From assembly GCF_002999235.1 (NCBI RefSeq), contig NZ_CP027236.1, forward strand, positions 1,736,001-1,800,000: DNA of 64,000 nt, written 5' to 3'. Shown one piece after another: positions 24,731-33,488 of this stretch. The number at the start of each line of letters is the position of its first letter. Within the stretch, counting starts at the first letter, position 1. The stretch comes from Actinomyces sp. oral taxon 897. GTDB taxonomy: Bacteria > Actinomycetota > Actinomycetes > Actinomycetales > Actinomycetaceae. Position numbers and translations under genes: made by a program. The notes below the pieces were generated by a model that saw nothing but the letters and a program-made list of their open reading frames with translations, ran no database searches and was not told the DNA's origin.

Positions 24731-25489
24731 TCAGATTTTGGCGACCTGGGTGAAGCTGAGCTCGGCGGGGGTGTCGCGGCCGAACAGGGAGATGAGCACC
24801 TGGAGCTTCTGGGTCTCGGGGTGGATCTCGGAGATGGTGGCCGGCAGGGACTCGAAGGGGCCCTCGGTGACGATGACGGACTCCCCGACCTCGAAGCCCA
24901 CCGAGTAGACCTGGCCGTCGACCGAGATCTGGCTCAGGCCGGCCTCGGGGGCGGAGGCGGCCGCGGCGGCCTGCCTGGCCTCGACCTCCTCGGGGGTCGG
25001 GCCGAGCTGGGCCACGGCCTCCTCGAAGGTCAGCGGGACCGGGTTGTAGCGGTCGCCCACGAAACCGGTGACCGCGGGGGTGTCCTTAATGGTGCGCCAC
25101 ACCTTGTCGGAGGTCTCCGGGTCGTCCAGGTCCATGCGGACGAACACGTAGCCGGGGATGCGGACCCGGGACACCTCCTTCTTCTTGTTGCCGTTCTTGA
25201 TCTCGATGACCGTCTCCATGGGGACGACGGCGTCGAAGACGTAGTCCTCGACCTCGAAGTTCTCCGCACGGGTCTTAATGTCCGTGGCCACCCGGCGCTC
25301 GTAGCCGGAGTAGGTGTGCAGCACGTACCACTGCCCGGGCAGGCGGGACATCTCCTGACGGAACTCCTCGACGGGGTCCACCAGGGCGGGCGCGTCCTCG
25401 GCGGCCTGGCGGCCCTGCCCGGTCCCGGCCGCCGGGGCCTCGGTGGCGCTCCCCTCGGGCTCGACGCCCTCGACGTTCTCCTCGGACAC
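24731..25489 (-). CDS. nusG: Transcription termination/antitermination protein NusG
   Basis: About 252 residues from GTG 25489, preceded by CAGG; the frame continues to 25561 but that part overlaps secE. It has an actinobacterial-style acidic N-terminal extension (about 1–60). The NGN domain begins [15 protein letters not shown] and includes [14 protein letters not shown] charged insert follows, then a C-terminal KOW domain ([18 protein letters not shown]). It binds RNA polymerase and couples it to ribosomes or Rho. It lies 56 bp after secE. Confidence 0.96.
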   Translation of the reverse strand: MSEENVEGVEPEGSATEAPAAGTGQGRQAAEDAPALVDPVEEFRQEMSRLPGQWYVLHTYSGYERRVATDIKTRAENFEVEDYVFDAVVPMETVIEIKNGNKKKEVSRVRIPGYVFVRMDLDDPETSDKVWRTIKDTPAVTGFVGDRYNPVPLTFEEAVAQLGPTPEEVEARQAAAAASAPEAGLSQISVDGQVYSVGFEVGESVIVTEGPFESLPATISEIHPETQKLQVLISLFGRDTPAELSFTQVAKI

Positions 25490-25545
25490 GGTGTACCTGC
25501 TTTCGGCTCGACGGCGGGTGGGACGGGTGGACGGCACGGCCCCGC

Positions 25546-25773
25546 TCAGGCCAGGCCCCACATAACGATACGGTCGAAGATCATGTCGAGCGCGCCGGTG
25601 AAGACCATGATGGCTGCGATAAAGACGATGACCACGACGAAGTAGGTCGTCAGCTCGTTCCAGGTGGGCCAGACGACCTTGCGCAGCTCGTCGACGACCT
25701 CACGGAAGAAGCGGGCGATACGGGCGAAGACGTTGCGCTTCTTTCCCGCGGGGGCGGTGACGGTCTCGCTCAT
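25546..25773 (-). CDS. secE: Preprotein translocase subunit SecE
   Basis: 75 residues from ATG 25773 after AAGGACC. A basic N-terminus leads into the conserved amphipathic [20 protein letters not shown] segment. One transmembrane helix follows (about 42–63), which is the minimal SecE layout. It clamps SecY in the membrane. The secE–nusG order after tRNA-Trp is conserved in bacteria. Confidence 0.95.
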   Translation of the reverse strand: MSETVTAPAGKKRNVFARIARFFREVVDELRKVVWPTWNELTTYFVVVIVFIAAIMVFTGALDMIFDRIVMWGLA

Positions 25774-25869
25774 GCCTGGGGTCCTTGCTCGTCGGTTCCT
25801 GGTCGCGCCCTCTGGCGGGCGAGAAGAACGGAGCCGACGGGATCTCCCGGCCAGATCCGCCGTTCTCAG

Positions 25870-25942
25870 CAGGGCAGGCGGGACTCGAACCCACAACCGC
25901 CGGTTTTGGAGACCGGTGCGCTACCAATTGCGCCACTGCCCT
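25870..25942 (-). tRNA. trpT: tRNA-Trp (CCA)
   Basis: A 73-nt cloverleaf on the minus strand. The 7-bp acceptor stem AGGGCAG/CTGCCCT has discriminator G. The anticodon stem CCGGT/ACCGG frames loop CTCCAAA, giving anticodon CCA. The T-loop GTTCGAGTC is standard. CCA is not encoded. Confidence 0.95.
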
Positions 25943-26261
25943 TCAGCGGTGCCCCATCCTGCCACAGGAGGCGTCAGATCGCGAAATCATGGCATGTGGG
26001 CTGCGACACCTTGAGCCCCGGGGGCGGGGGTGCGGGCCGGCTTGGGGCGGGCTTGGGCTGGTGCGGGCCAGGTTGGGGCGGGCCAGGTTGGGACGGGCCT
26101 GGGCCGCAGGCGCTCGGCGCGGGTTGCGGGCGTCGGGGACGGGGCCAGCGCGGGCGCAGGGCCCGGCGCAGGCCTGGGCTGGGGCCCGGGCCGAGCGGCG
26201 TCGTCCTGCCCCCACCGCGCTTGCCTCGCAGGCAGCGCCCAAAACAGCGACAATACCGTCC
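25943..26261. other. Leader of aminotransferase gene, G-rich tract
   Basis: Between about 26020 and 26115 the plus strand is dominated by runs such as GGGCGGGC and GGTTGGGGCGGGCC, with a tandem copy of the last unit. G-quadruplex formation is possible. No gene is supported here, though the frame of the downstream gene stays open through it. Confidence 0.45.
26249..26254 (+). promoter_or_regulatory. -10-like hexamer at aminotransferase start
   Basis: GACAAT lies seven bases before GTG 26262. There is no Shine-Dalgarno sequence, so the transcript may be leaderless. Confidence 0.4.
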
Positions 26262-27476
26262 GTGAGTAACGCACCCAAGCGCCGGGTCTCAGCCCGCCTA
26301 GCCGCCATCGCCCCCTCCGCCACCCTCGCCGTGGACGCCAAGGCCAAGGCCCTCAAGGCCGCTGGTCGCCCCGTCATCGGATTCGGTGCCGGGGAACCGG
26401 ACTTCCCCACCCCCGACTACATTGTCGCCGCCGCCGTCGCGGCCGCCAAGGACCCGGTCAACCACAAGTACTCCCCCGCCAAGGGGCTGCCGGTCCTGCG
26501 CGAGGCCATTGCGGCCAAGACGCTGCGCGACTCCGGCTACGAGGTCTCCCCCGACGACGTCCTGGTCACCAACGGCGGCAAGCAGGCCGTCTTCCAGGCC
26601 TTCGCCGCCCTGATCGACCCCGGTGACGAGGTCCTGCTGCCCGCCCCCTACTGGACCACCTACCCCGAGGCCATCGCCCTGGCCGGCGGGGTGACCGTGG
26701 AGGTCTTCGCCGGGGCCGACCAGGACTACAAGGTGAGCGTGGACCAGCTGGAGGCCGCCCGCACGCCCGCCACCAAGATCCTGCTCCTGTGCTCCCCGTC
26801 AAACCCGACCGGCTCGGTCTACACACCTAAGGAGCTGACCGCCCTGGGCGAGTGGGCCCTGGAGCACGGCGTGTGGGTCGTCACCGACGAGATCTACGAG
26901 CACCTGCTCTACGACGGCGCCCAGACGGCGCACGTCGTGGCCCTGGTCCCCGAGCTGGCCGACCAGGCCGTGGTGCTCAACGGGGTGGCCAAGACCTACG
27001 CCATGACCGGCTGGCGCGTGGGCTGGATGATCGGCCCCTCCGACGTCATTAAGGCGGCCACCAACTTCCAGTCCCACCTGACCTCCAACGTCGCCAACGT
27101 CTCCCAGCGGGCGGCGCTGGCGGCCGTCAGCGGGGACCTGACCGCCGTGGAGAGGATGCGCCAGGCCTTTGACCGACGTCGTAGGACCATGGTGGAGATG
27201 CTCTCGGCCATTGAGGGGCTGACCGTGCCCGTGCCGCACGGCGCCTTCTACGCCTACCCCAGCATGGAGGCGCTGGTGGGGCGCAGCCTGCGCGGTACCG
27301 TCATTGACTCCTCCGCCACCCTGGCCGGACTCATCCTGGAGCACGCCGAGGTCGCCCTCGTGCCTGGCGAGGCCTTCGGCCCCTCGGGCTTCCTGCGTCT
27401 GTCCTACGCGCTGGGTGACAAGGACCTGGTCGAGGGCGTGGGCCGGCTCCAGTCCCTGCTGGCGGAGGTCGCCTAA
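26262..27476 (+). CDS. Pyridoxal-phosphate aminotransferase, aspartate aminotransferase-like
   Basis: 404 residues. GTG 26262 ([21 protein letters not shown]) is chosen because the homologous start is short and basic; the frame runs on upstream to 25785 but that part crosses the tRNA and a G-rich tract. It is a class I fold-type aminotransferase: [13 protein letters not shown] at the N-terminus, SNPTGSVY near the cofactor, Schiff-base Lys244 in [16 protein letters not shown], and a C-terminal FLRLSYA. It most likely interconverts aspartate and oxaloacetate in the cytoplasm. Substrate range cannot be read from sequence alone. Monocistronic. Confidence 0.88.
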   Translation: MSNAPKRRVSARLAAIAPSATLAVDAKAKALKAAGRPVIGFGAGEPDFPTPDYIVAAAVAAAKDPVNHKYSPAKGLPVLREAIAAKTLRDSGYEVSPDDVLVTNGGKQAVFQAFAALIDPGDEVLLPAPYWTTYPEAIALAGGVTVEVFAGADQDYKVSVDQLEAARTPATKILLLCSPSNPTGSVYTPKELTALGEWALEHGVWVVTDEIYEHLLYDGAQTAHVVALVPELADQAVVLNGVAKTYAMTGWRVGWMIGPSDVIKAATNFQSHLTSNVANVSQRAALAAVSGDLTAVERMRQAFDRRRRTMVEMLSAIEGLTVPVPHGAFYAYPSMEALVGRSLRGTVIDSSATLAGLILEHAEVALVPGEAFGPSGFLRLSYALGDKDLVEGVGRLQSLLAEVA

Positions 27477-27563
27477 CGCCTCCCCCGGGAGGCTCGGGCG
27501 GCCCGGGAGGCTGCGCGGCGTGCCGGGTCTCCTGGCTGATGGCCCGCTTTCCCCGGGAGCTCC

Positions 27564-27660
27564 GGGCGGCTGCCGCACGGCCACGGCAATCACACAGGCG
27601 CGAGACGGCACTGCCTCGTCTCCTCCGGCGACTGCCGTACGGCCAGGGCAACCACACCCA
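27564..27660. repeat. Two ~30-nt repeats at 62-bp period
   Basis: CTGCCGCACGGCCACGGCAA at 27570 recurs with few changes at 27632, within conserved blocks of about 30 nt separated by unrelated sequence. A weaker copy may lie near 27508. Confidence 0.55.
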
Positions 27661-27696
27661 TCTCCAGGATCAGACACCCTGGAAGCACCACCCATC

Positions 27697-27762
27697 ACAA
27701 ACAAGTACCGTTCTCACGACAAACAAGTACCGTTCTCGCGAGCAATAAGTACCGTTCTCACG
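27697..27762. repeat. Three contiguous 22-bp iteron-like repeats
   Basis: Units at 27697–27718, 27719–27740 and 27741–27762 share the core AAGTACCGTTCTCRCG. The exact 22-bp period puts each core on the same face of the helix. The block lies between the convergent aminotransferase and phosphotransferase genes and is AT-richer than its surroundings. Confidence 0.8.
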
Positions 27763-27793
27763 GAGAGGGGGCTGTGAGGGGGCGTGAGGGGCG

Positions 27794-29047
27794 CTAGTGG
27801 GCGCCGCGGCGGGCCTGGAGCTCACGGGCCTGGGCCAGCCAGGTCTCCGCCCGCGCCAGGCGGCCCTCGGCGTCGGCCCGCCAGGGGCTGCCGTCCTCCC
27901 GACGGGCGCCGGCCACCAGGGAGAGCACCACCCCGGCGCAGCGCGCCCGCAGCGCCACCGGGTCCGTCTGCTCGCTGGCCAGCGCCGTCCAGGTCTCCAG
28001 GGCCGGGCGCAGCCGGGGGTAGGAGGCGGGCGCCAGGTGGTCCAGCACGCTCACGTGCCCCAGGAGGCAGGCGTAGTCGTCCACGCGGTAGCCCGGCCCC
28101 AGGGAGTCCACGTCCAGGACGCAGGACACGTCCTCCCCGTCCATGAGGACGTTGGCCTCGTAGAAGTCGCCGTGGGTAGGCACCACCGGCCCCGGGTCGC
28201 TGCCCGCCAGCAGCTCCTCCACCCCCAGGGCCACCGCCCGGGCCCGGCTGGCGTGCTCGGGCAGCACCGTGGCGGCGGCGTGCGCGTAGTGGCGGGCCCG
28301 CTCGGACCAGGCCGGGTGGCGGGGCAGGGGCAGGGCGTCGGCGGGCAGGGCGTCCAGGGTGGCGGCCAGGGCGTTGAAGACACGGGTGGCCTGCGTCGGT
28401 TCCATGCCCTGGGCCAGCAGGCCGGACAGGGAGGTCCCCTGCCCGGTCGAGAGCATGACCAGCCCGTCGACGTCCTCGCGCAGGACCTGGGGGGCGGGCA
28501 CCCCGGACAGGGTGAGCATGCGGTGGCGCTGGGCCAGGGCCGCGGCCTGCGGGGGGCGCAGCACCTTGGCGAAGGCGGTCGAGCCGTCGGGCCAGGTGAC
28601 CCTCACGACCGCCCGGCGGGTGGGCCGGTAGGCCACCATGGTGGCCTTGACCTTGGCGCCGATCCGGGCCGACAGGAGGGAGGGGGTGCAGGCGACCACG
28701 AGGGCCGGCAGCTCGGGGTCGGCCGGGTGGCGCCAGACGTGGATCGTGGGGCCGACGCCGTCGGAGGCCAGGACGGGGATGAGGCCGGGGACGTTGGTGC
28801 GCGACAGGCGGGCGGTGGTGGCGCACAGGTACTCGGTCAGGCGGCGCCCGTCGGCCTCGAGGACCACCGCCGTGTACCCGACCGAGACCCCGGCGCCGGG
28901 ACGGTGGTGGACGGAGTGGACGGTGCACTGCTCCAGGCGCGCCCCCTCGTGGGCGAGGGCCGCTCCGAGGACGCCCGCCGCACCCGTCCCGGTGAGAAGG
29001 GCGACCTGTGCCGCCTCCGCCGCCCTGACATCACCTCGCGCGCTCAT
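27794..29047 (-). CDS. Phosphotransferase of the APH/choline-kinase fold
   Basis: 417 residues. The C-terminal lobe has the kinase-like catalytic loop HGDFYEAN (His292, Asp294) and the metal-binding CVLDVDSLGPG, both typical of aminoglycoside/choline phosphotransferases and related small-molecule kinases. The N-terminal lobe is longer and less conserved, with VSVGYTAVV beta strands. There is no signal or membrane segment. The substrate is unknown; the family name does not imply antibiotic resistance. ATG 29047 has a CAGACT hexamer 7 bases upstream, so a leaderless start is likely. It is convergent with the aminotransferase gene. Confidence 0.78.
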   Translation of the reverse strand: MSARGDVRAAEAAQVALLTGTGAAGVLGAALAHEGARLEQCTVHSVHHRPGAGVSVGYTAVVLEADGRRLTEYLCATTARLSRTNVPGLIPVLASDGVGPTIHVWRHPADPELPALVVACTPSLLSARIGAKVKATMVAYRPTRRAVVRVTWPDGSTAFAKVLRPPQAAALAQRHRMLTLSGVPAPQVLREDVDGLVMLSTGQGTSLSGLLAQGMEPTQATRVFNALAATLDALPADALPLPRHPAWSERARHYAHAAATVLPEHASRARAVALGVEELLAGSDPGPVVPTHGDFYEANVLMDGEDVSCVLDVDSLGPGYRVDDYACLLGHVSVLDHLAPASYPRLRPALETWTALASEQTDPVALRARCAGVVLSLVAGARREDGSPWRADAEGRLARAETWLAQARELQARRGAH

Positions 29048-29403
29048 GGGGCCCAGTCTGCCCTACCTGCGGGTATGTAACCTGACCACGACCCCAATGT
29101 CCGCATAATCCGCCGACGGAAGAAAACCGGGCACCCACTCCCTCAAGGAGCACGCGCCGGACGTCCTGTAGGCGCCCTGAGCCTGCTGGTGGGCTCAGGT
29201 ACGCCCCGCTGGCACGCTCCCGCCTCAGCCGCCGGGCGGGCCCAGGGAGCCGGTGCAGGCTCGGAGAGCTGGCTGGGTAGGCCCAGAGCGCCGGTGGGCA
29301 GAGCCCTCAAGGGCGCCCGGACCCGCGGAGACCATTGGCTACGCGGGGCCTGACCGGGGCCTGGGAGCCGGTGGTCAGGACGCCCAGATGAGAGAATGAC
29401 CCT
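29048..29403. other. Divergent gap between phosphotransferase and menG
   Basis: It holds presumed back-to-back promoters. A GGGAGCCGGTG-like block occurs at about 29245 and 29365, with a related block near 29285. No gene is supported. Confidence 0.45.
29392..29397 (+). promoter_or_regulatory. -10-like hexamer, leaderless menG start
   Basis: GAGAAT is followed by six bases and ATG 29404. Confidence 0.4.
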
Positions 29404-30099
29404 ATGAGCCGAGCCAGCCTTGCCAAGGACCCTCACGAGGTCGCAGGCATGTTCGACGCCGTCGCGCGCCGCTACGACCTCACCAACGACGTCATGAGCC
29501 TGTGGCAGATCCGCATGTGGCGCTCGGTGACCCGCGCCGCCGTCGCCGCGACCAGCGGTACCCGGGTCCTGGACCTGGCAGCCGGCACCGGCGCCTCCTG
29601 CGTGGACTACGCCGACGCCGGCGCCCAGGTGGTGGCCTGCGACTTCTCCCCCGGCATGGTTACCGAGGGCAGACGCCGCCACCCCCGGATCGGCTTCGTG
29701 GCCGGGGACGCCACGGCCCTGCCCTTTGCCGACGCCTCCTTCGACGTCGTCACCATCTCCTACGGCCTGCGCAACATCCGGGACACCGGTGCCGCCCTGG
29801 CCGAGATGCTGCGCGTGACCCGGCCCGGCGGACGCCTGGTGGTCGCGGAGTTCTCCACCCCCGTCCGGCGGGTCCTGGCCCGCGCCTACCGCTTCTACCT
29901 GGGTACGGCCCTGCCCGCGCTGGCCCGGGCGGTCTCCTCCAGCACGGAGGCCTACGACTACCTGGCCGAGTCCATCCTGGCCTGGCCCGACCAGGTGGCC
30001 CTGGCCCACCTCATCCAACGGGCCGGGTGGCGGGGCGTGGGCTACAAGAACCTCTCGGGCGGGATCGTGGCCCTCCACCGCGCCACCAGGCCACTGTGA
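29404..30099 (+). CDS. menG: Demethylmenaquinone methyltransferase
   Basis: 231 residues. It opens with the UbiE/MenG signature [19 protein letters not shown] and continues with SAM-binding [29 protein letters not shown] and YGLRNIRD. It performs the last step of menaquinone synthesis, methylating demethylmenaquinone at the membrane. A ubiquinone role is unlikely in an actinobacterium. It is 12 bp upstream of menF and probably co-transcribed with it. Confidence 0.93.
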   Translation: MSRASLAKDPHEVAGMFDAVARRYDLTNDVMSLWQIRMWRSVTRAAVAATSGTRVLDLAAGTGASCVDYADAGAQVVACDFSPGMVTEGRRRHPRIGFVAGDATALPFADASFDVVTISYGLRNIRDTGAALAEMLRVTRPGGRLVVAEFSTPVRRVLARAYRFYLGTALPALARAVSSSTEAYDYLAESILAWPDQVALAHLIQRAGWRGVGYKNLSGGIVALHRATRPL

Positions 30100-30111
30100 G
30101 AAGGCACCAGC

Positions 30112-31590
30112 ATGAATGACACACCTCAGCAGCCCCATGTCGTCTACTACGGCTGGTGCTACAGGCCGCACTCGAACTTTAAGGCCTACTGGTTCTCCCC
30201 GTCCAACCCCTTCGAGGTACACCTGCCCCTGGACTGGCGTACCACCGAGGTATCGCCCTCGCTGCTGCCCACGGGCCCCGACGGCTCCCCCAGCCTGACC
30301 GCCCTGATCGCCGGGCACGAAGACGTCTCCTCCTGGGTCCGCGGCGGCTACGGCTTCGTAGGGGCGGGACGCTACATCGTCATCCGCACCACAGGCGGTC
30401 CGGACCGTGTCCAGAAGCTGCGCAACGCCTGGCGGCACGTGATCAAGGACTCCTCCTGGCAGGACCCGCTGCGCCGTCCCGGGACCGGGCCGGTCGCCAT
30501 AGGCGCCATCACCTTCTCCCCCACCAGCTACACGTACTCGATCCTGGAGATCCCCCGTGTCATCGTGGGCCTGGACGCCCAGGGCGCCTGGGTGACCACG
30601 GTGAGGGAGAAGCCCCGCAAGCACCCGGACCCGGTGGATGTCCTGGCAGACATCCGCCGCTTCGTCGCGCGGCCCGCCAGCTTCCGGGCCCCTCGCACCC
30701 TGAGCGTCCTGCCTGCCTCCGAGCAGGACTGGCGTGGTGTGCTCCCCGAGGACGAGTGGGTCCGCCGCGTGGCCGCCGCCCAGGAGCGGATGCGCGCCGG
30801 TGAGGCCCAGAAGGTCGTCATGGCGCGCGCCGCCCTGGTGGATGTCCGGCCGCGCCCCCACGTGGGTGAGGTCATTCACGCCCTGGCCCAGCGCAACCCG
30901 ACCGCCTGGACCTACGGTATCCAGGCCATGGTGGGGGCGAGCCCGGAGATGCTGCTGGACCTGGAGGACGGGAGGGTCTTCAGCCGGGTGCTGGCCGGGA
31001 CCGCCCGACGTCACGTCGATCCCGCCACCGACCCGCGCCAGGCCGCCGAGGAGGTGGCCCGGCTCTCCGCGTGGCTGCGCTCCTCGGACAAGAACGTGCG
31101 GGAGCACGACCTGGCCCGCGCCTCGGCCGTCCAGGCCCTGGAGCCCCTGTGCCGCGGGGTACAGGCCAGCGACCCCTTCGTCCTGGTGCTGCCCCGTGTC
31201 CTCCACCTGGCTACGGACGTGACCGCGCACGTAGCCGGGGACACCGGGGCCCTGGCCCTGGTTGACGCCCTCCACCCCACGGCCGCGGTCTGCGGCACAC
31301 CACGGCAGGCGGCAGGACGTATTATCGAGGAGCTTGAGGGCCTGAGCCGGAAGTTCTACGCGGGACCGGTGGGCTGGGTGGACTGGCACGGTGAGGGCCA
31401 GTGGTGCATTGCCATTCGCGGAGCGCAGATACCGCCCATCCCCGTGCACTCCATAGGGGTGACCGGCGTGGGTCCTGTGACGGTCTACGGCGGTAGCGGG
31501 ATTATGCCGGACTCCGACCCCGACGACGAGCTGGCTGAGACCCGCGCCAAGATGCGTACCGTCATGGACGCCCTGGAGTCGGCGAGCTAA
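30112..31590 (+). CDS. menF: Isochorismate synthase
   Basis: 492 residues, chorismate-binding enzyme. The conserved C-terminal core includes KVVMARAALVDV, TWTYGIQAMVGASPEMLL, VLAGTARRHV, HPTAAVCGTP and FYAGPVGWVDW. These are characteristic of isochorismate/salicylate-type synthases. It converts chorismate to isochorismate, the entry to menaquinone synthesis. The neighbouring menG and nearby menD support MenF rather than a siderophore enzyme. ATG 30112 follows AAGG. Confidence 0.92.
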   Translation: MNDTPQQPHVVYYGWCYRPHSNFKAYWFSPSNPFEVHLPLDWRTTEVSPSLLPTGPDGSPSLTALIAGHEDVSSWVRGGYGFVGAGRYIVIRTTGGPDRVQKLRNAWRHVIKDSSWQDPLRRPGTGPVAIGAITFSPTSYTYSILEIPRVIVGLDAQGAWVTTVREKPRKHPDPVDVLADIRRFVARPASFRAPRTLSVLPASEQDWRGVLPEDEWVRRVAAAQERMRAGEAQKVVMARAALVDVRPRPHVGEVIHALAQRNPTAWTYGIQAMVGASPEMLLDLEDGRVFSRVLAGTARRHVDPATDPRQAAEEVARLSAWLRSSDKNVREHDLARASAVQALEPLCRGVQASDPFVLVLPRVLHLATDVTAHVAGDTGALALVDALHPTAAVCGTPRQAAGRIIEELEGLSRKFYAGPVGWVDWHGEGQWCIAIRGAQIPPIPVHSIGVTGVGPVTVYGGSGIMPDSDPDDELAETRAKMRTVMDALESAS

Positions 31591-31664
31591 TGAGCCGGTG
31601 AGCTGCTAGCCAGCTCCCTGTCCCTCGCCCGCCGTCGCCGTGCGGTACCCGGCTGGTGCGCGGA

Positions 31665-31699
31665 CCCCCTGCCCACCGCCAGCGACGGCGGGCAGGGGG
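31665..31699 (+). terminator. menG–menF terminator
   Basis: CCCCCTGCCC pairs with GGGCAGGGGG in a hairpin at 31665–31699, followed by TTATAA, about 75 bp after the menF stop. It may also serve the convergent protease gene. Confidence 0.75.
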
Positions 31700-31791
31700 T
31701 TATAAGGCGGCGGGGCGGCCCCGGGCCGGACGGCCCAGGCGGGGCTACCCCGACCCGAGCTGCCTCGGGCCGGACGGCCCAGGCCGGGCGG

Positions 31792-33420
31792 CTAGGTGTC
31801 CTTGCGTTCGGCCAGGGTCACGGAGACCTCCTGGACCTTCCTGTCGCGCACCAGGGTCAGTTTGACGGTGTCTCCCGCGGAGTACTGGCGCACGAACCCG
31901 GTCAGTGCCGCGCTCTGGTTCGTGGGCTTGCCGTCAATGGCCGTAATGACGTCGTCCTTGGCCACCCCGGCGTTCGCCGCCGGGGAGCCCGGCTCCACGG
32001 TGCCGACCAGGGCCCCCGCCCGGGTGACGCCGTCGGCCTGCGCATTCCCGTCCTTGATGCCGACCCCCAGGTAGGCGTGGGTGGCGCTTCCGTTGGCAAT
32101 GAGCTGGTCCACGACCTTGGTGACGAGGTTGCCCGGGATGGCGAAGCCGATGCCGATACTGCCGCTCTTCTCCGCGCCGGTGGAGGCGATCGAGCTGGTG
32201 ATACCGACGACCTGGCCGCTGGAGTCGAACAACGGTCCCCCGGAGTTGCCCGGGTTAATGGCGGCGTCGATCTGGATGGCGTTGGTGTACACCGGTGAGC
32301 TTCCTTGGTCCTGGCCGAGGCCGGGCTGCTGGGAGCCGTCGCCCTCCTCGTTGTTCTCCTGGCGGGTCACCACCGGACGGTCCAGGGCGGAGACAATACC
32401 CGTGGTCACGGTCGAGGACAGGCCCAGCGGGTTGCCGATCGCCATGACACCCTGCCCGGTGGCGAGCTTGGAGGAGTCCCCCATCCGGGCCACGGTGAGG
32501 TCCTTGGGGGCCTGCTCGATCTGGACGACGGCCAGGTCGGTGGCCTTGTCCGTCCCGGTCAGGGAGGCCGAGTAGATGCGCCCGTCCGCCAGGGTGACCT
32601 GGATCTTCCTGGCACCGGAGACCACGTGGTCGTTGGTGATGACGTGGCCGGAGGAGTCGTAGATGACCCCTGAGCCGTAGGCGGTCCTCCCCGAGGCGGT
32701 CTCAACCGTGATAGATACCACAGAACCGGAGACGGCAGAGCTGACCGCCTTCCAGTCCGGGCTGCCGTCGGCGGCGGGGGCGACCGTCTGGGTCACGCCG
32801 CCGGCGGCACCGGAGACGGCGGCAGCCGGGGCGGGGTTGTCCTTCTGAAGGTAGCGCAGCCCGACCACGGTCCCCCCGGAGGCGAGGAGCGCGGCCACCA
32901 GCGCCACGACGACGGTGCCCACCCAGCCCGGACCGCGGCGTGCCCGCTTGTGGGACACCACGGCGCCCGGGGCCGCGGTCAGGGTGGGGGCGTAGGGCGG
33001 TTGCCCATCCTGCCCCACGGCGGCGGGCTCGTTGAGGCCGCGGTCCTGACCGCGCTCGAAGGAGTAGCCCGCGGGAGCGGAGGGGACGGAGGTGTAGGGG
33101 GAGGACGGCGGGCGGTGCGAGGTGCTCGCCTGCTCCCAGGGCTCCCCGACCGGGCGGTGCGAGGAGGGCAGGTTGCCCGCGGGGGCCGGGCCAGCGGACG
33201 ACGCCTGCACAGCGGGCTGCTGGGGCAGGCCTGTCCCGGAGCCAGCGGGCGTGACGCCCGGACCGGGGGCGCCCTCCTGGGCGGGAACGGGCCCGACGGC
33301 GCCGGGCGGCGCCCCAAAGGGCGGGGCGGCGGACCCGGGGACCTGGGGGTCGGAGCCGGGTAGCGCCCTCCCGGGCGTGCCCTGGTCCCAGCGTGGTGTG
33401 GTCTCGTCCGTGTTGCTCAT
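31792..33420 (-). CDS. HtrA/DegP-like membrane serine protease with PDZ domain
   Basis: 542 residues. A long Pro/Gly/Ala-rich cytoplasmic head (about 1–155) precedes one transmembrane helix (about 160–180). The extracytoplasmic trypsin-like domain has an intact triad: His265 (TNDHVV), Asp295 (ATDLAVV) and Ser393 (NPGNSGGPLF). A single C-terminal PDZ domain follows (about 440–535, with LVGTVEPGSPAANAGV). This matches actinobacterial HtrA proteins that degrade or refold damaged envelope proteins. ATG 33420 follows GGAGGACATGA. Confidence 0.93.
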   Translation of the reverse strand: MSNTDETTPRWDQGTPGRALPGSDPQVPGSAAPPFGAPPGAVGPVPAQEGAPGPGVTPAGSGTGLPQQPAVQASSAGPAPAGNLPSSHRPVGEPWEQASTSHRPPSSPYTSVPSAPAGYSFERGQDRGLNEPAAVGQDGQPPYAPTLTAAPGAVVSHKRARRGPGWVGTVVVALVAALLASGGTVVGLRYLQKDNPAPAAAVSGAAGGVTQTVAPAADGSPDWKAVSSAVSGSVVSITVETASGRTAYGSGVIYDSSGHVITNDHVVSGARKIQVTLADGRIYSASLTGTDKATDLAVVQIEQAPKDLTVARMGDSSKLATGQGVMAIGNPLGLSSTVTTGIVSALDRPVVTRQENNEEGDGSQQPGLGQDQGSSPVYTNAIQIDAAINPGNSGGPLFDSSGQVVGITSSIASTGAEKSGSIGIGFAIPGNLVTKVVDQLIANGSATHAYLGVGIKDGNAQADGVTRAGALVGTVEPGSPAANAGVAKDDVITAIDGKPTNQSAALTGFVRQYSAGDTVKLTLVRDRKVQEVSVTLAERKDT

Positions 33421-33488
33421 TCATGTCCTCCTGTACGAACCGTGCCTAGGGAGGAGGTAACACTGCTGCTCTCGGTCTTTCCCGAGAC

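Noticed and set aside
25785..26261. N-terminal extension of the aminotransferase
   Set aside because: It would read through the tRNA-Trp gene (antisense) and a G-rich tract; GTG 26262 with GACAAT upstream fits the family start.
27794..29047. Aminoglycoside resistance gene
   Set aside because: Only the general APH/choline-kinase fold is supported; nothing specific to known resistance enzymes.
29143..31449. 768-codon minus-strand frame over menG and menF
   Set aside because: Both plus-strand genes have clear enzyme motifs; the antisense product has none.
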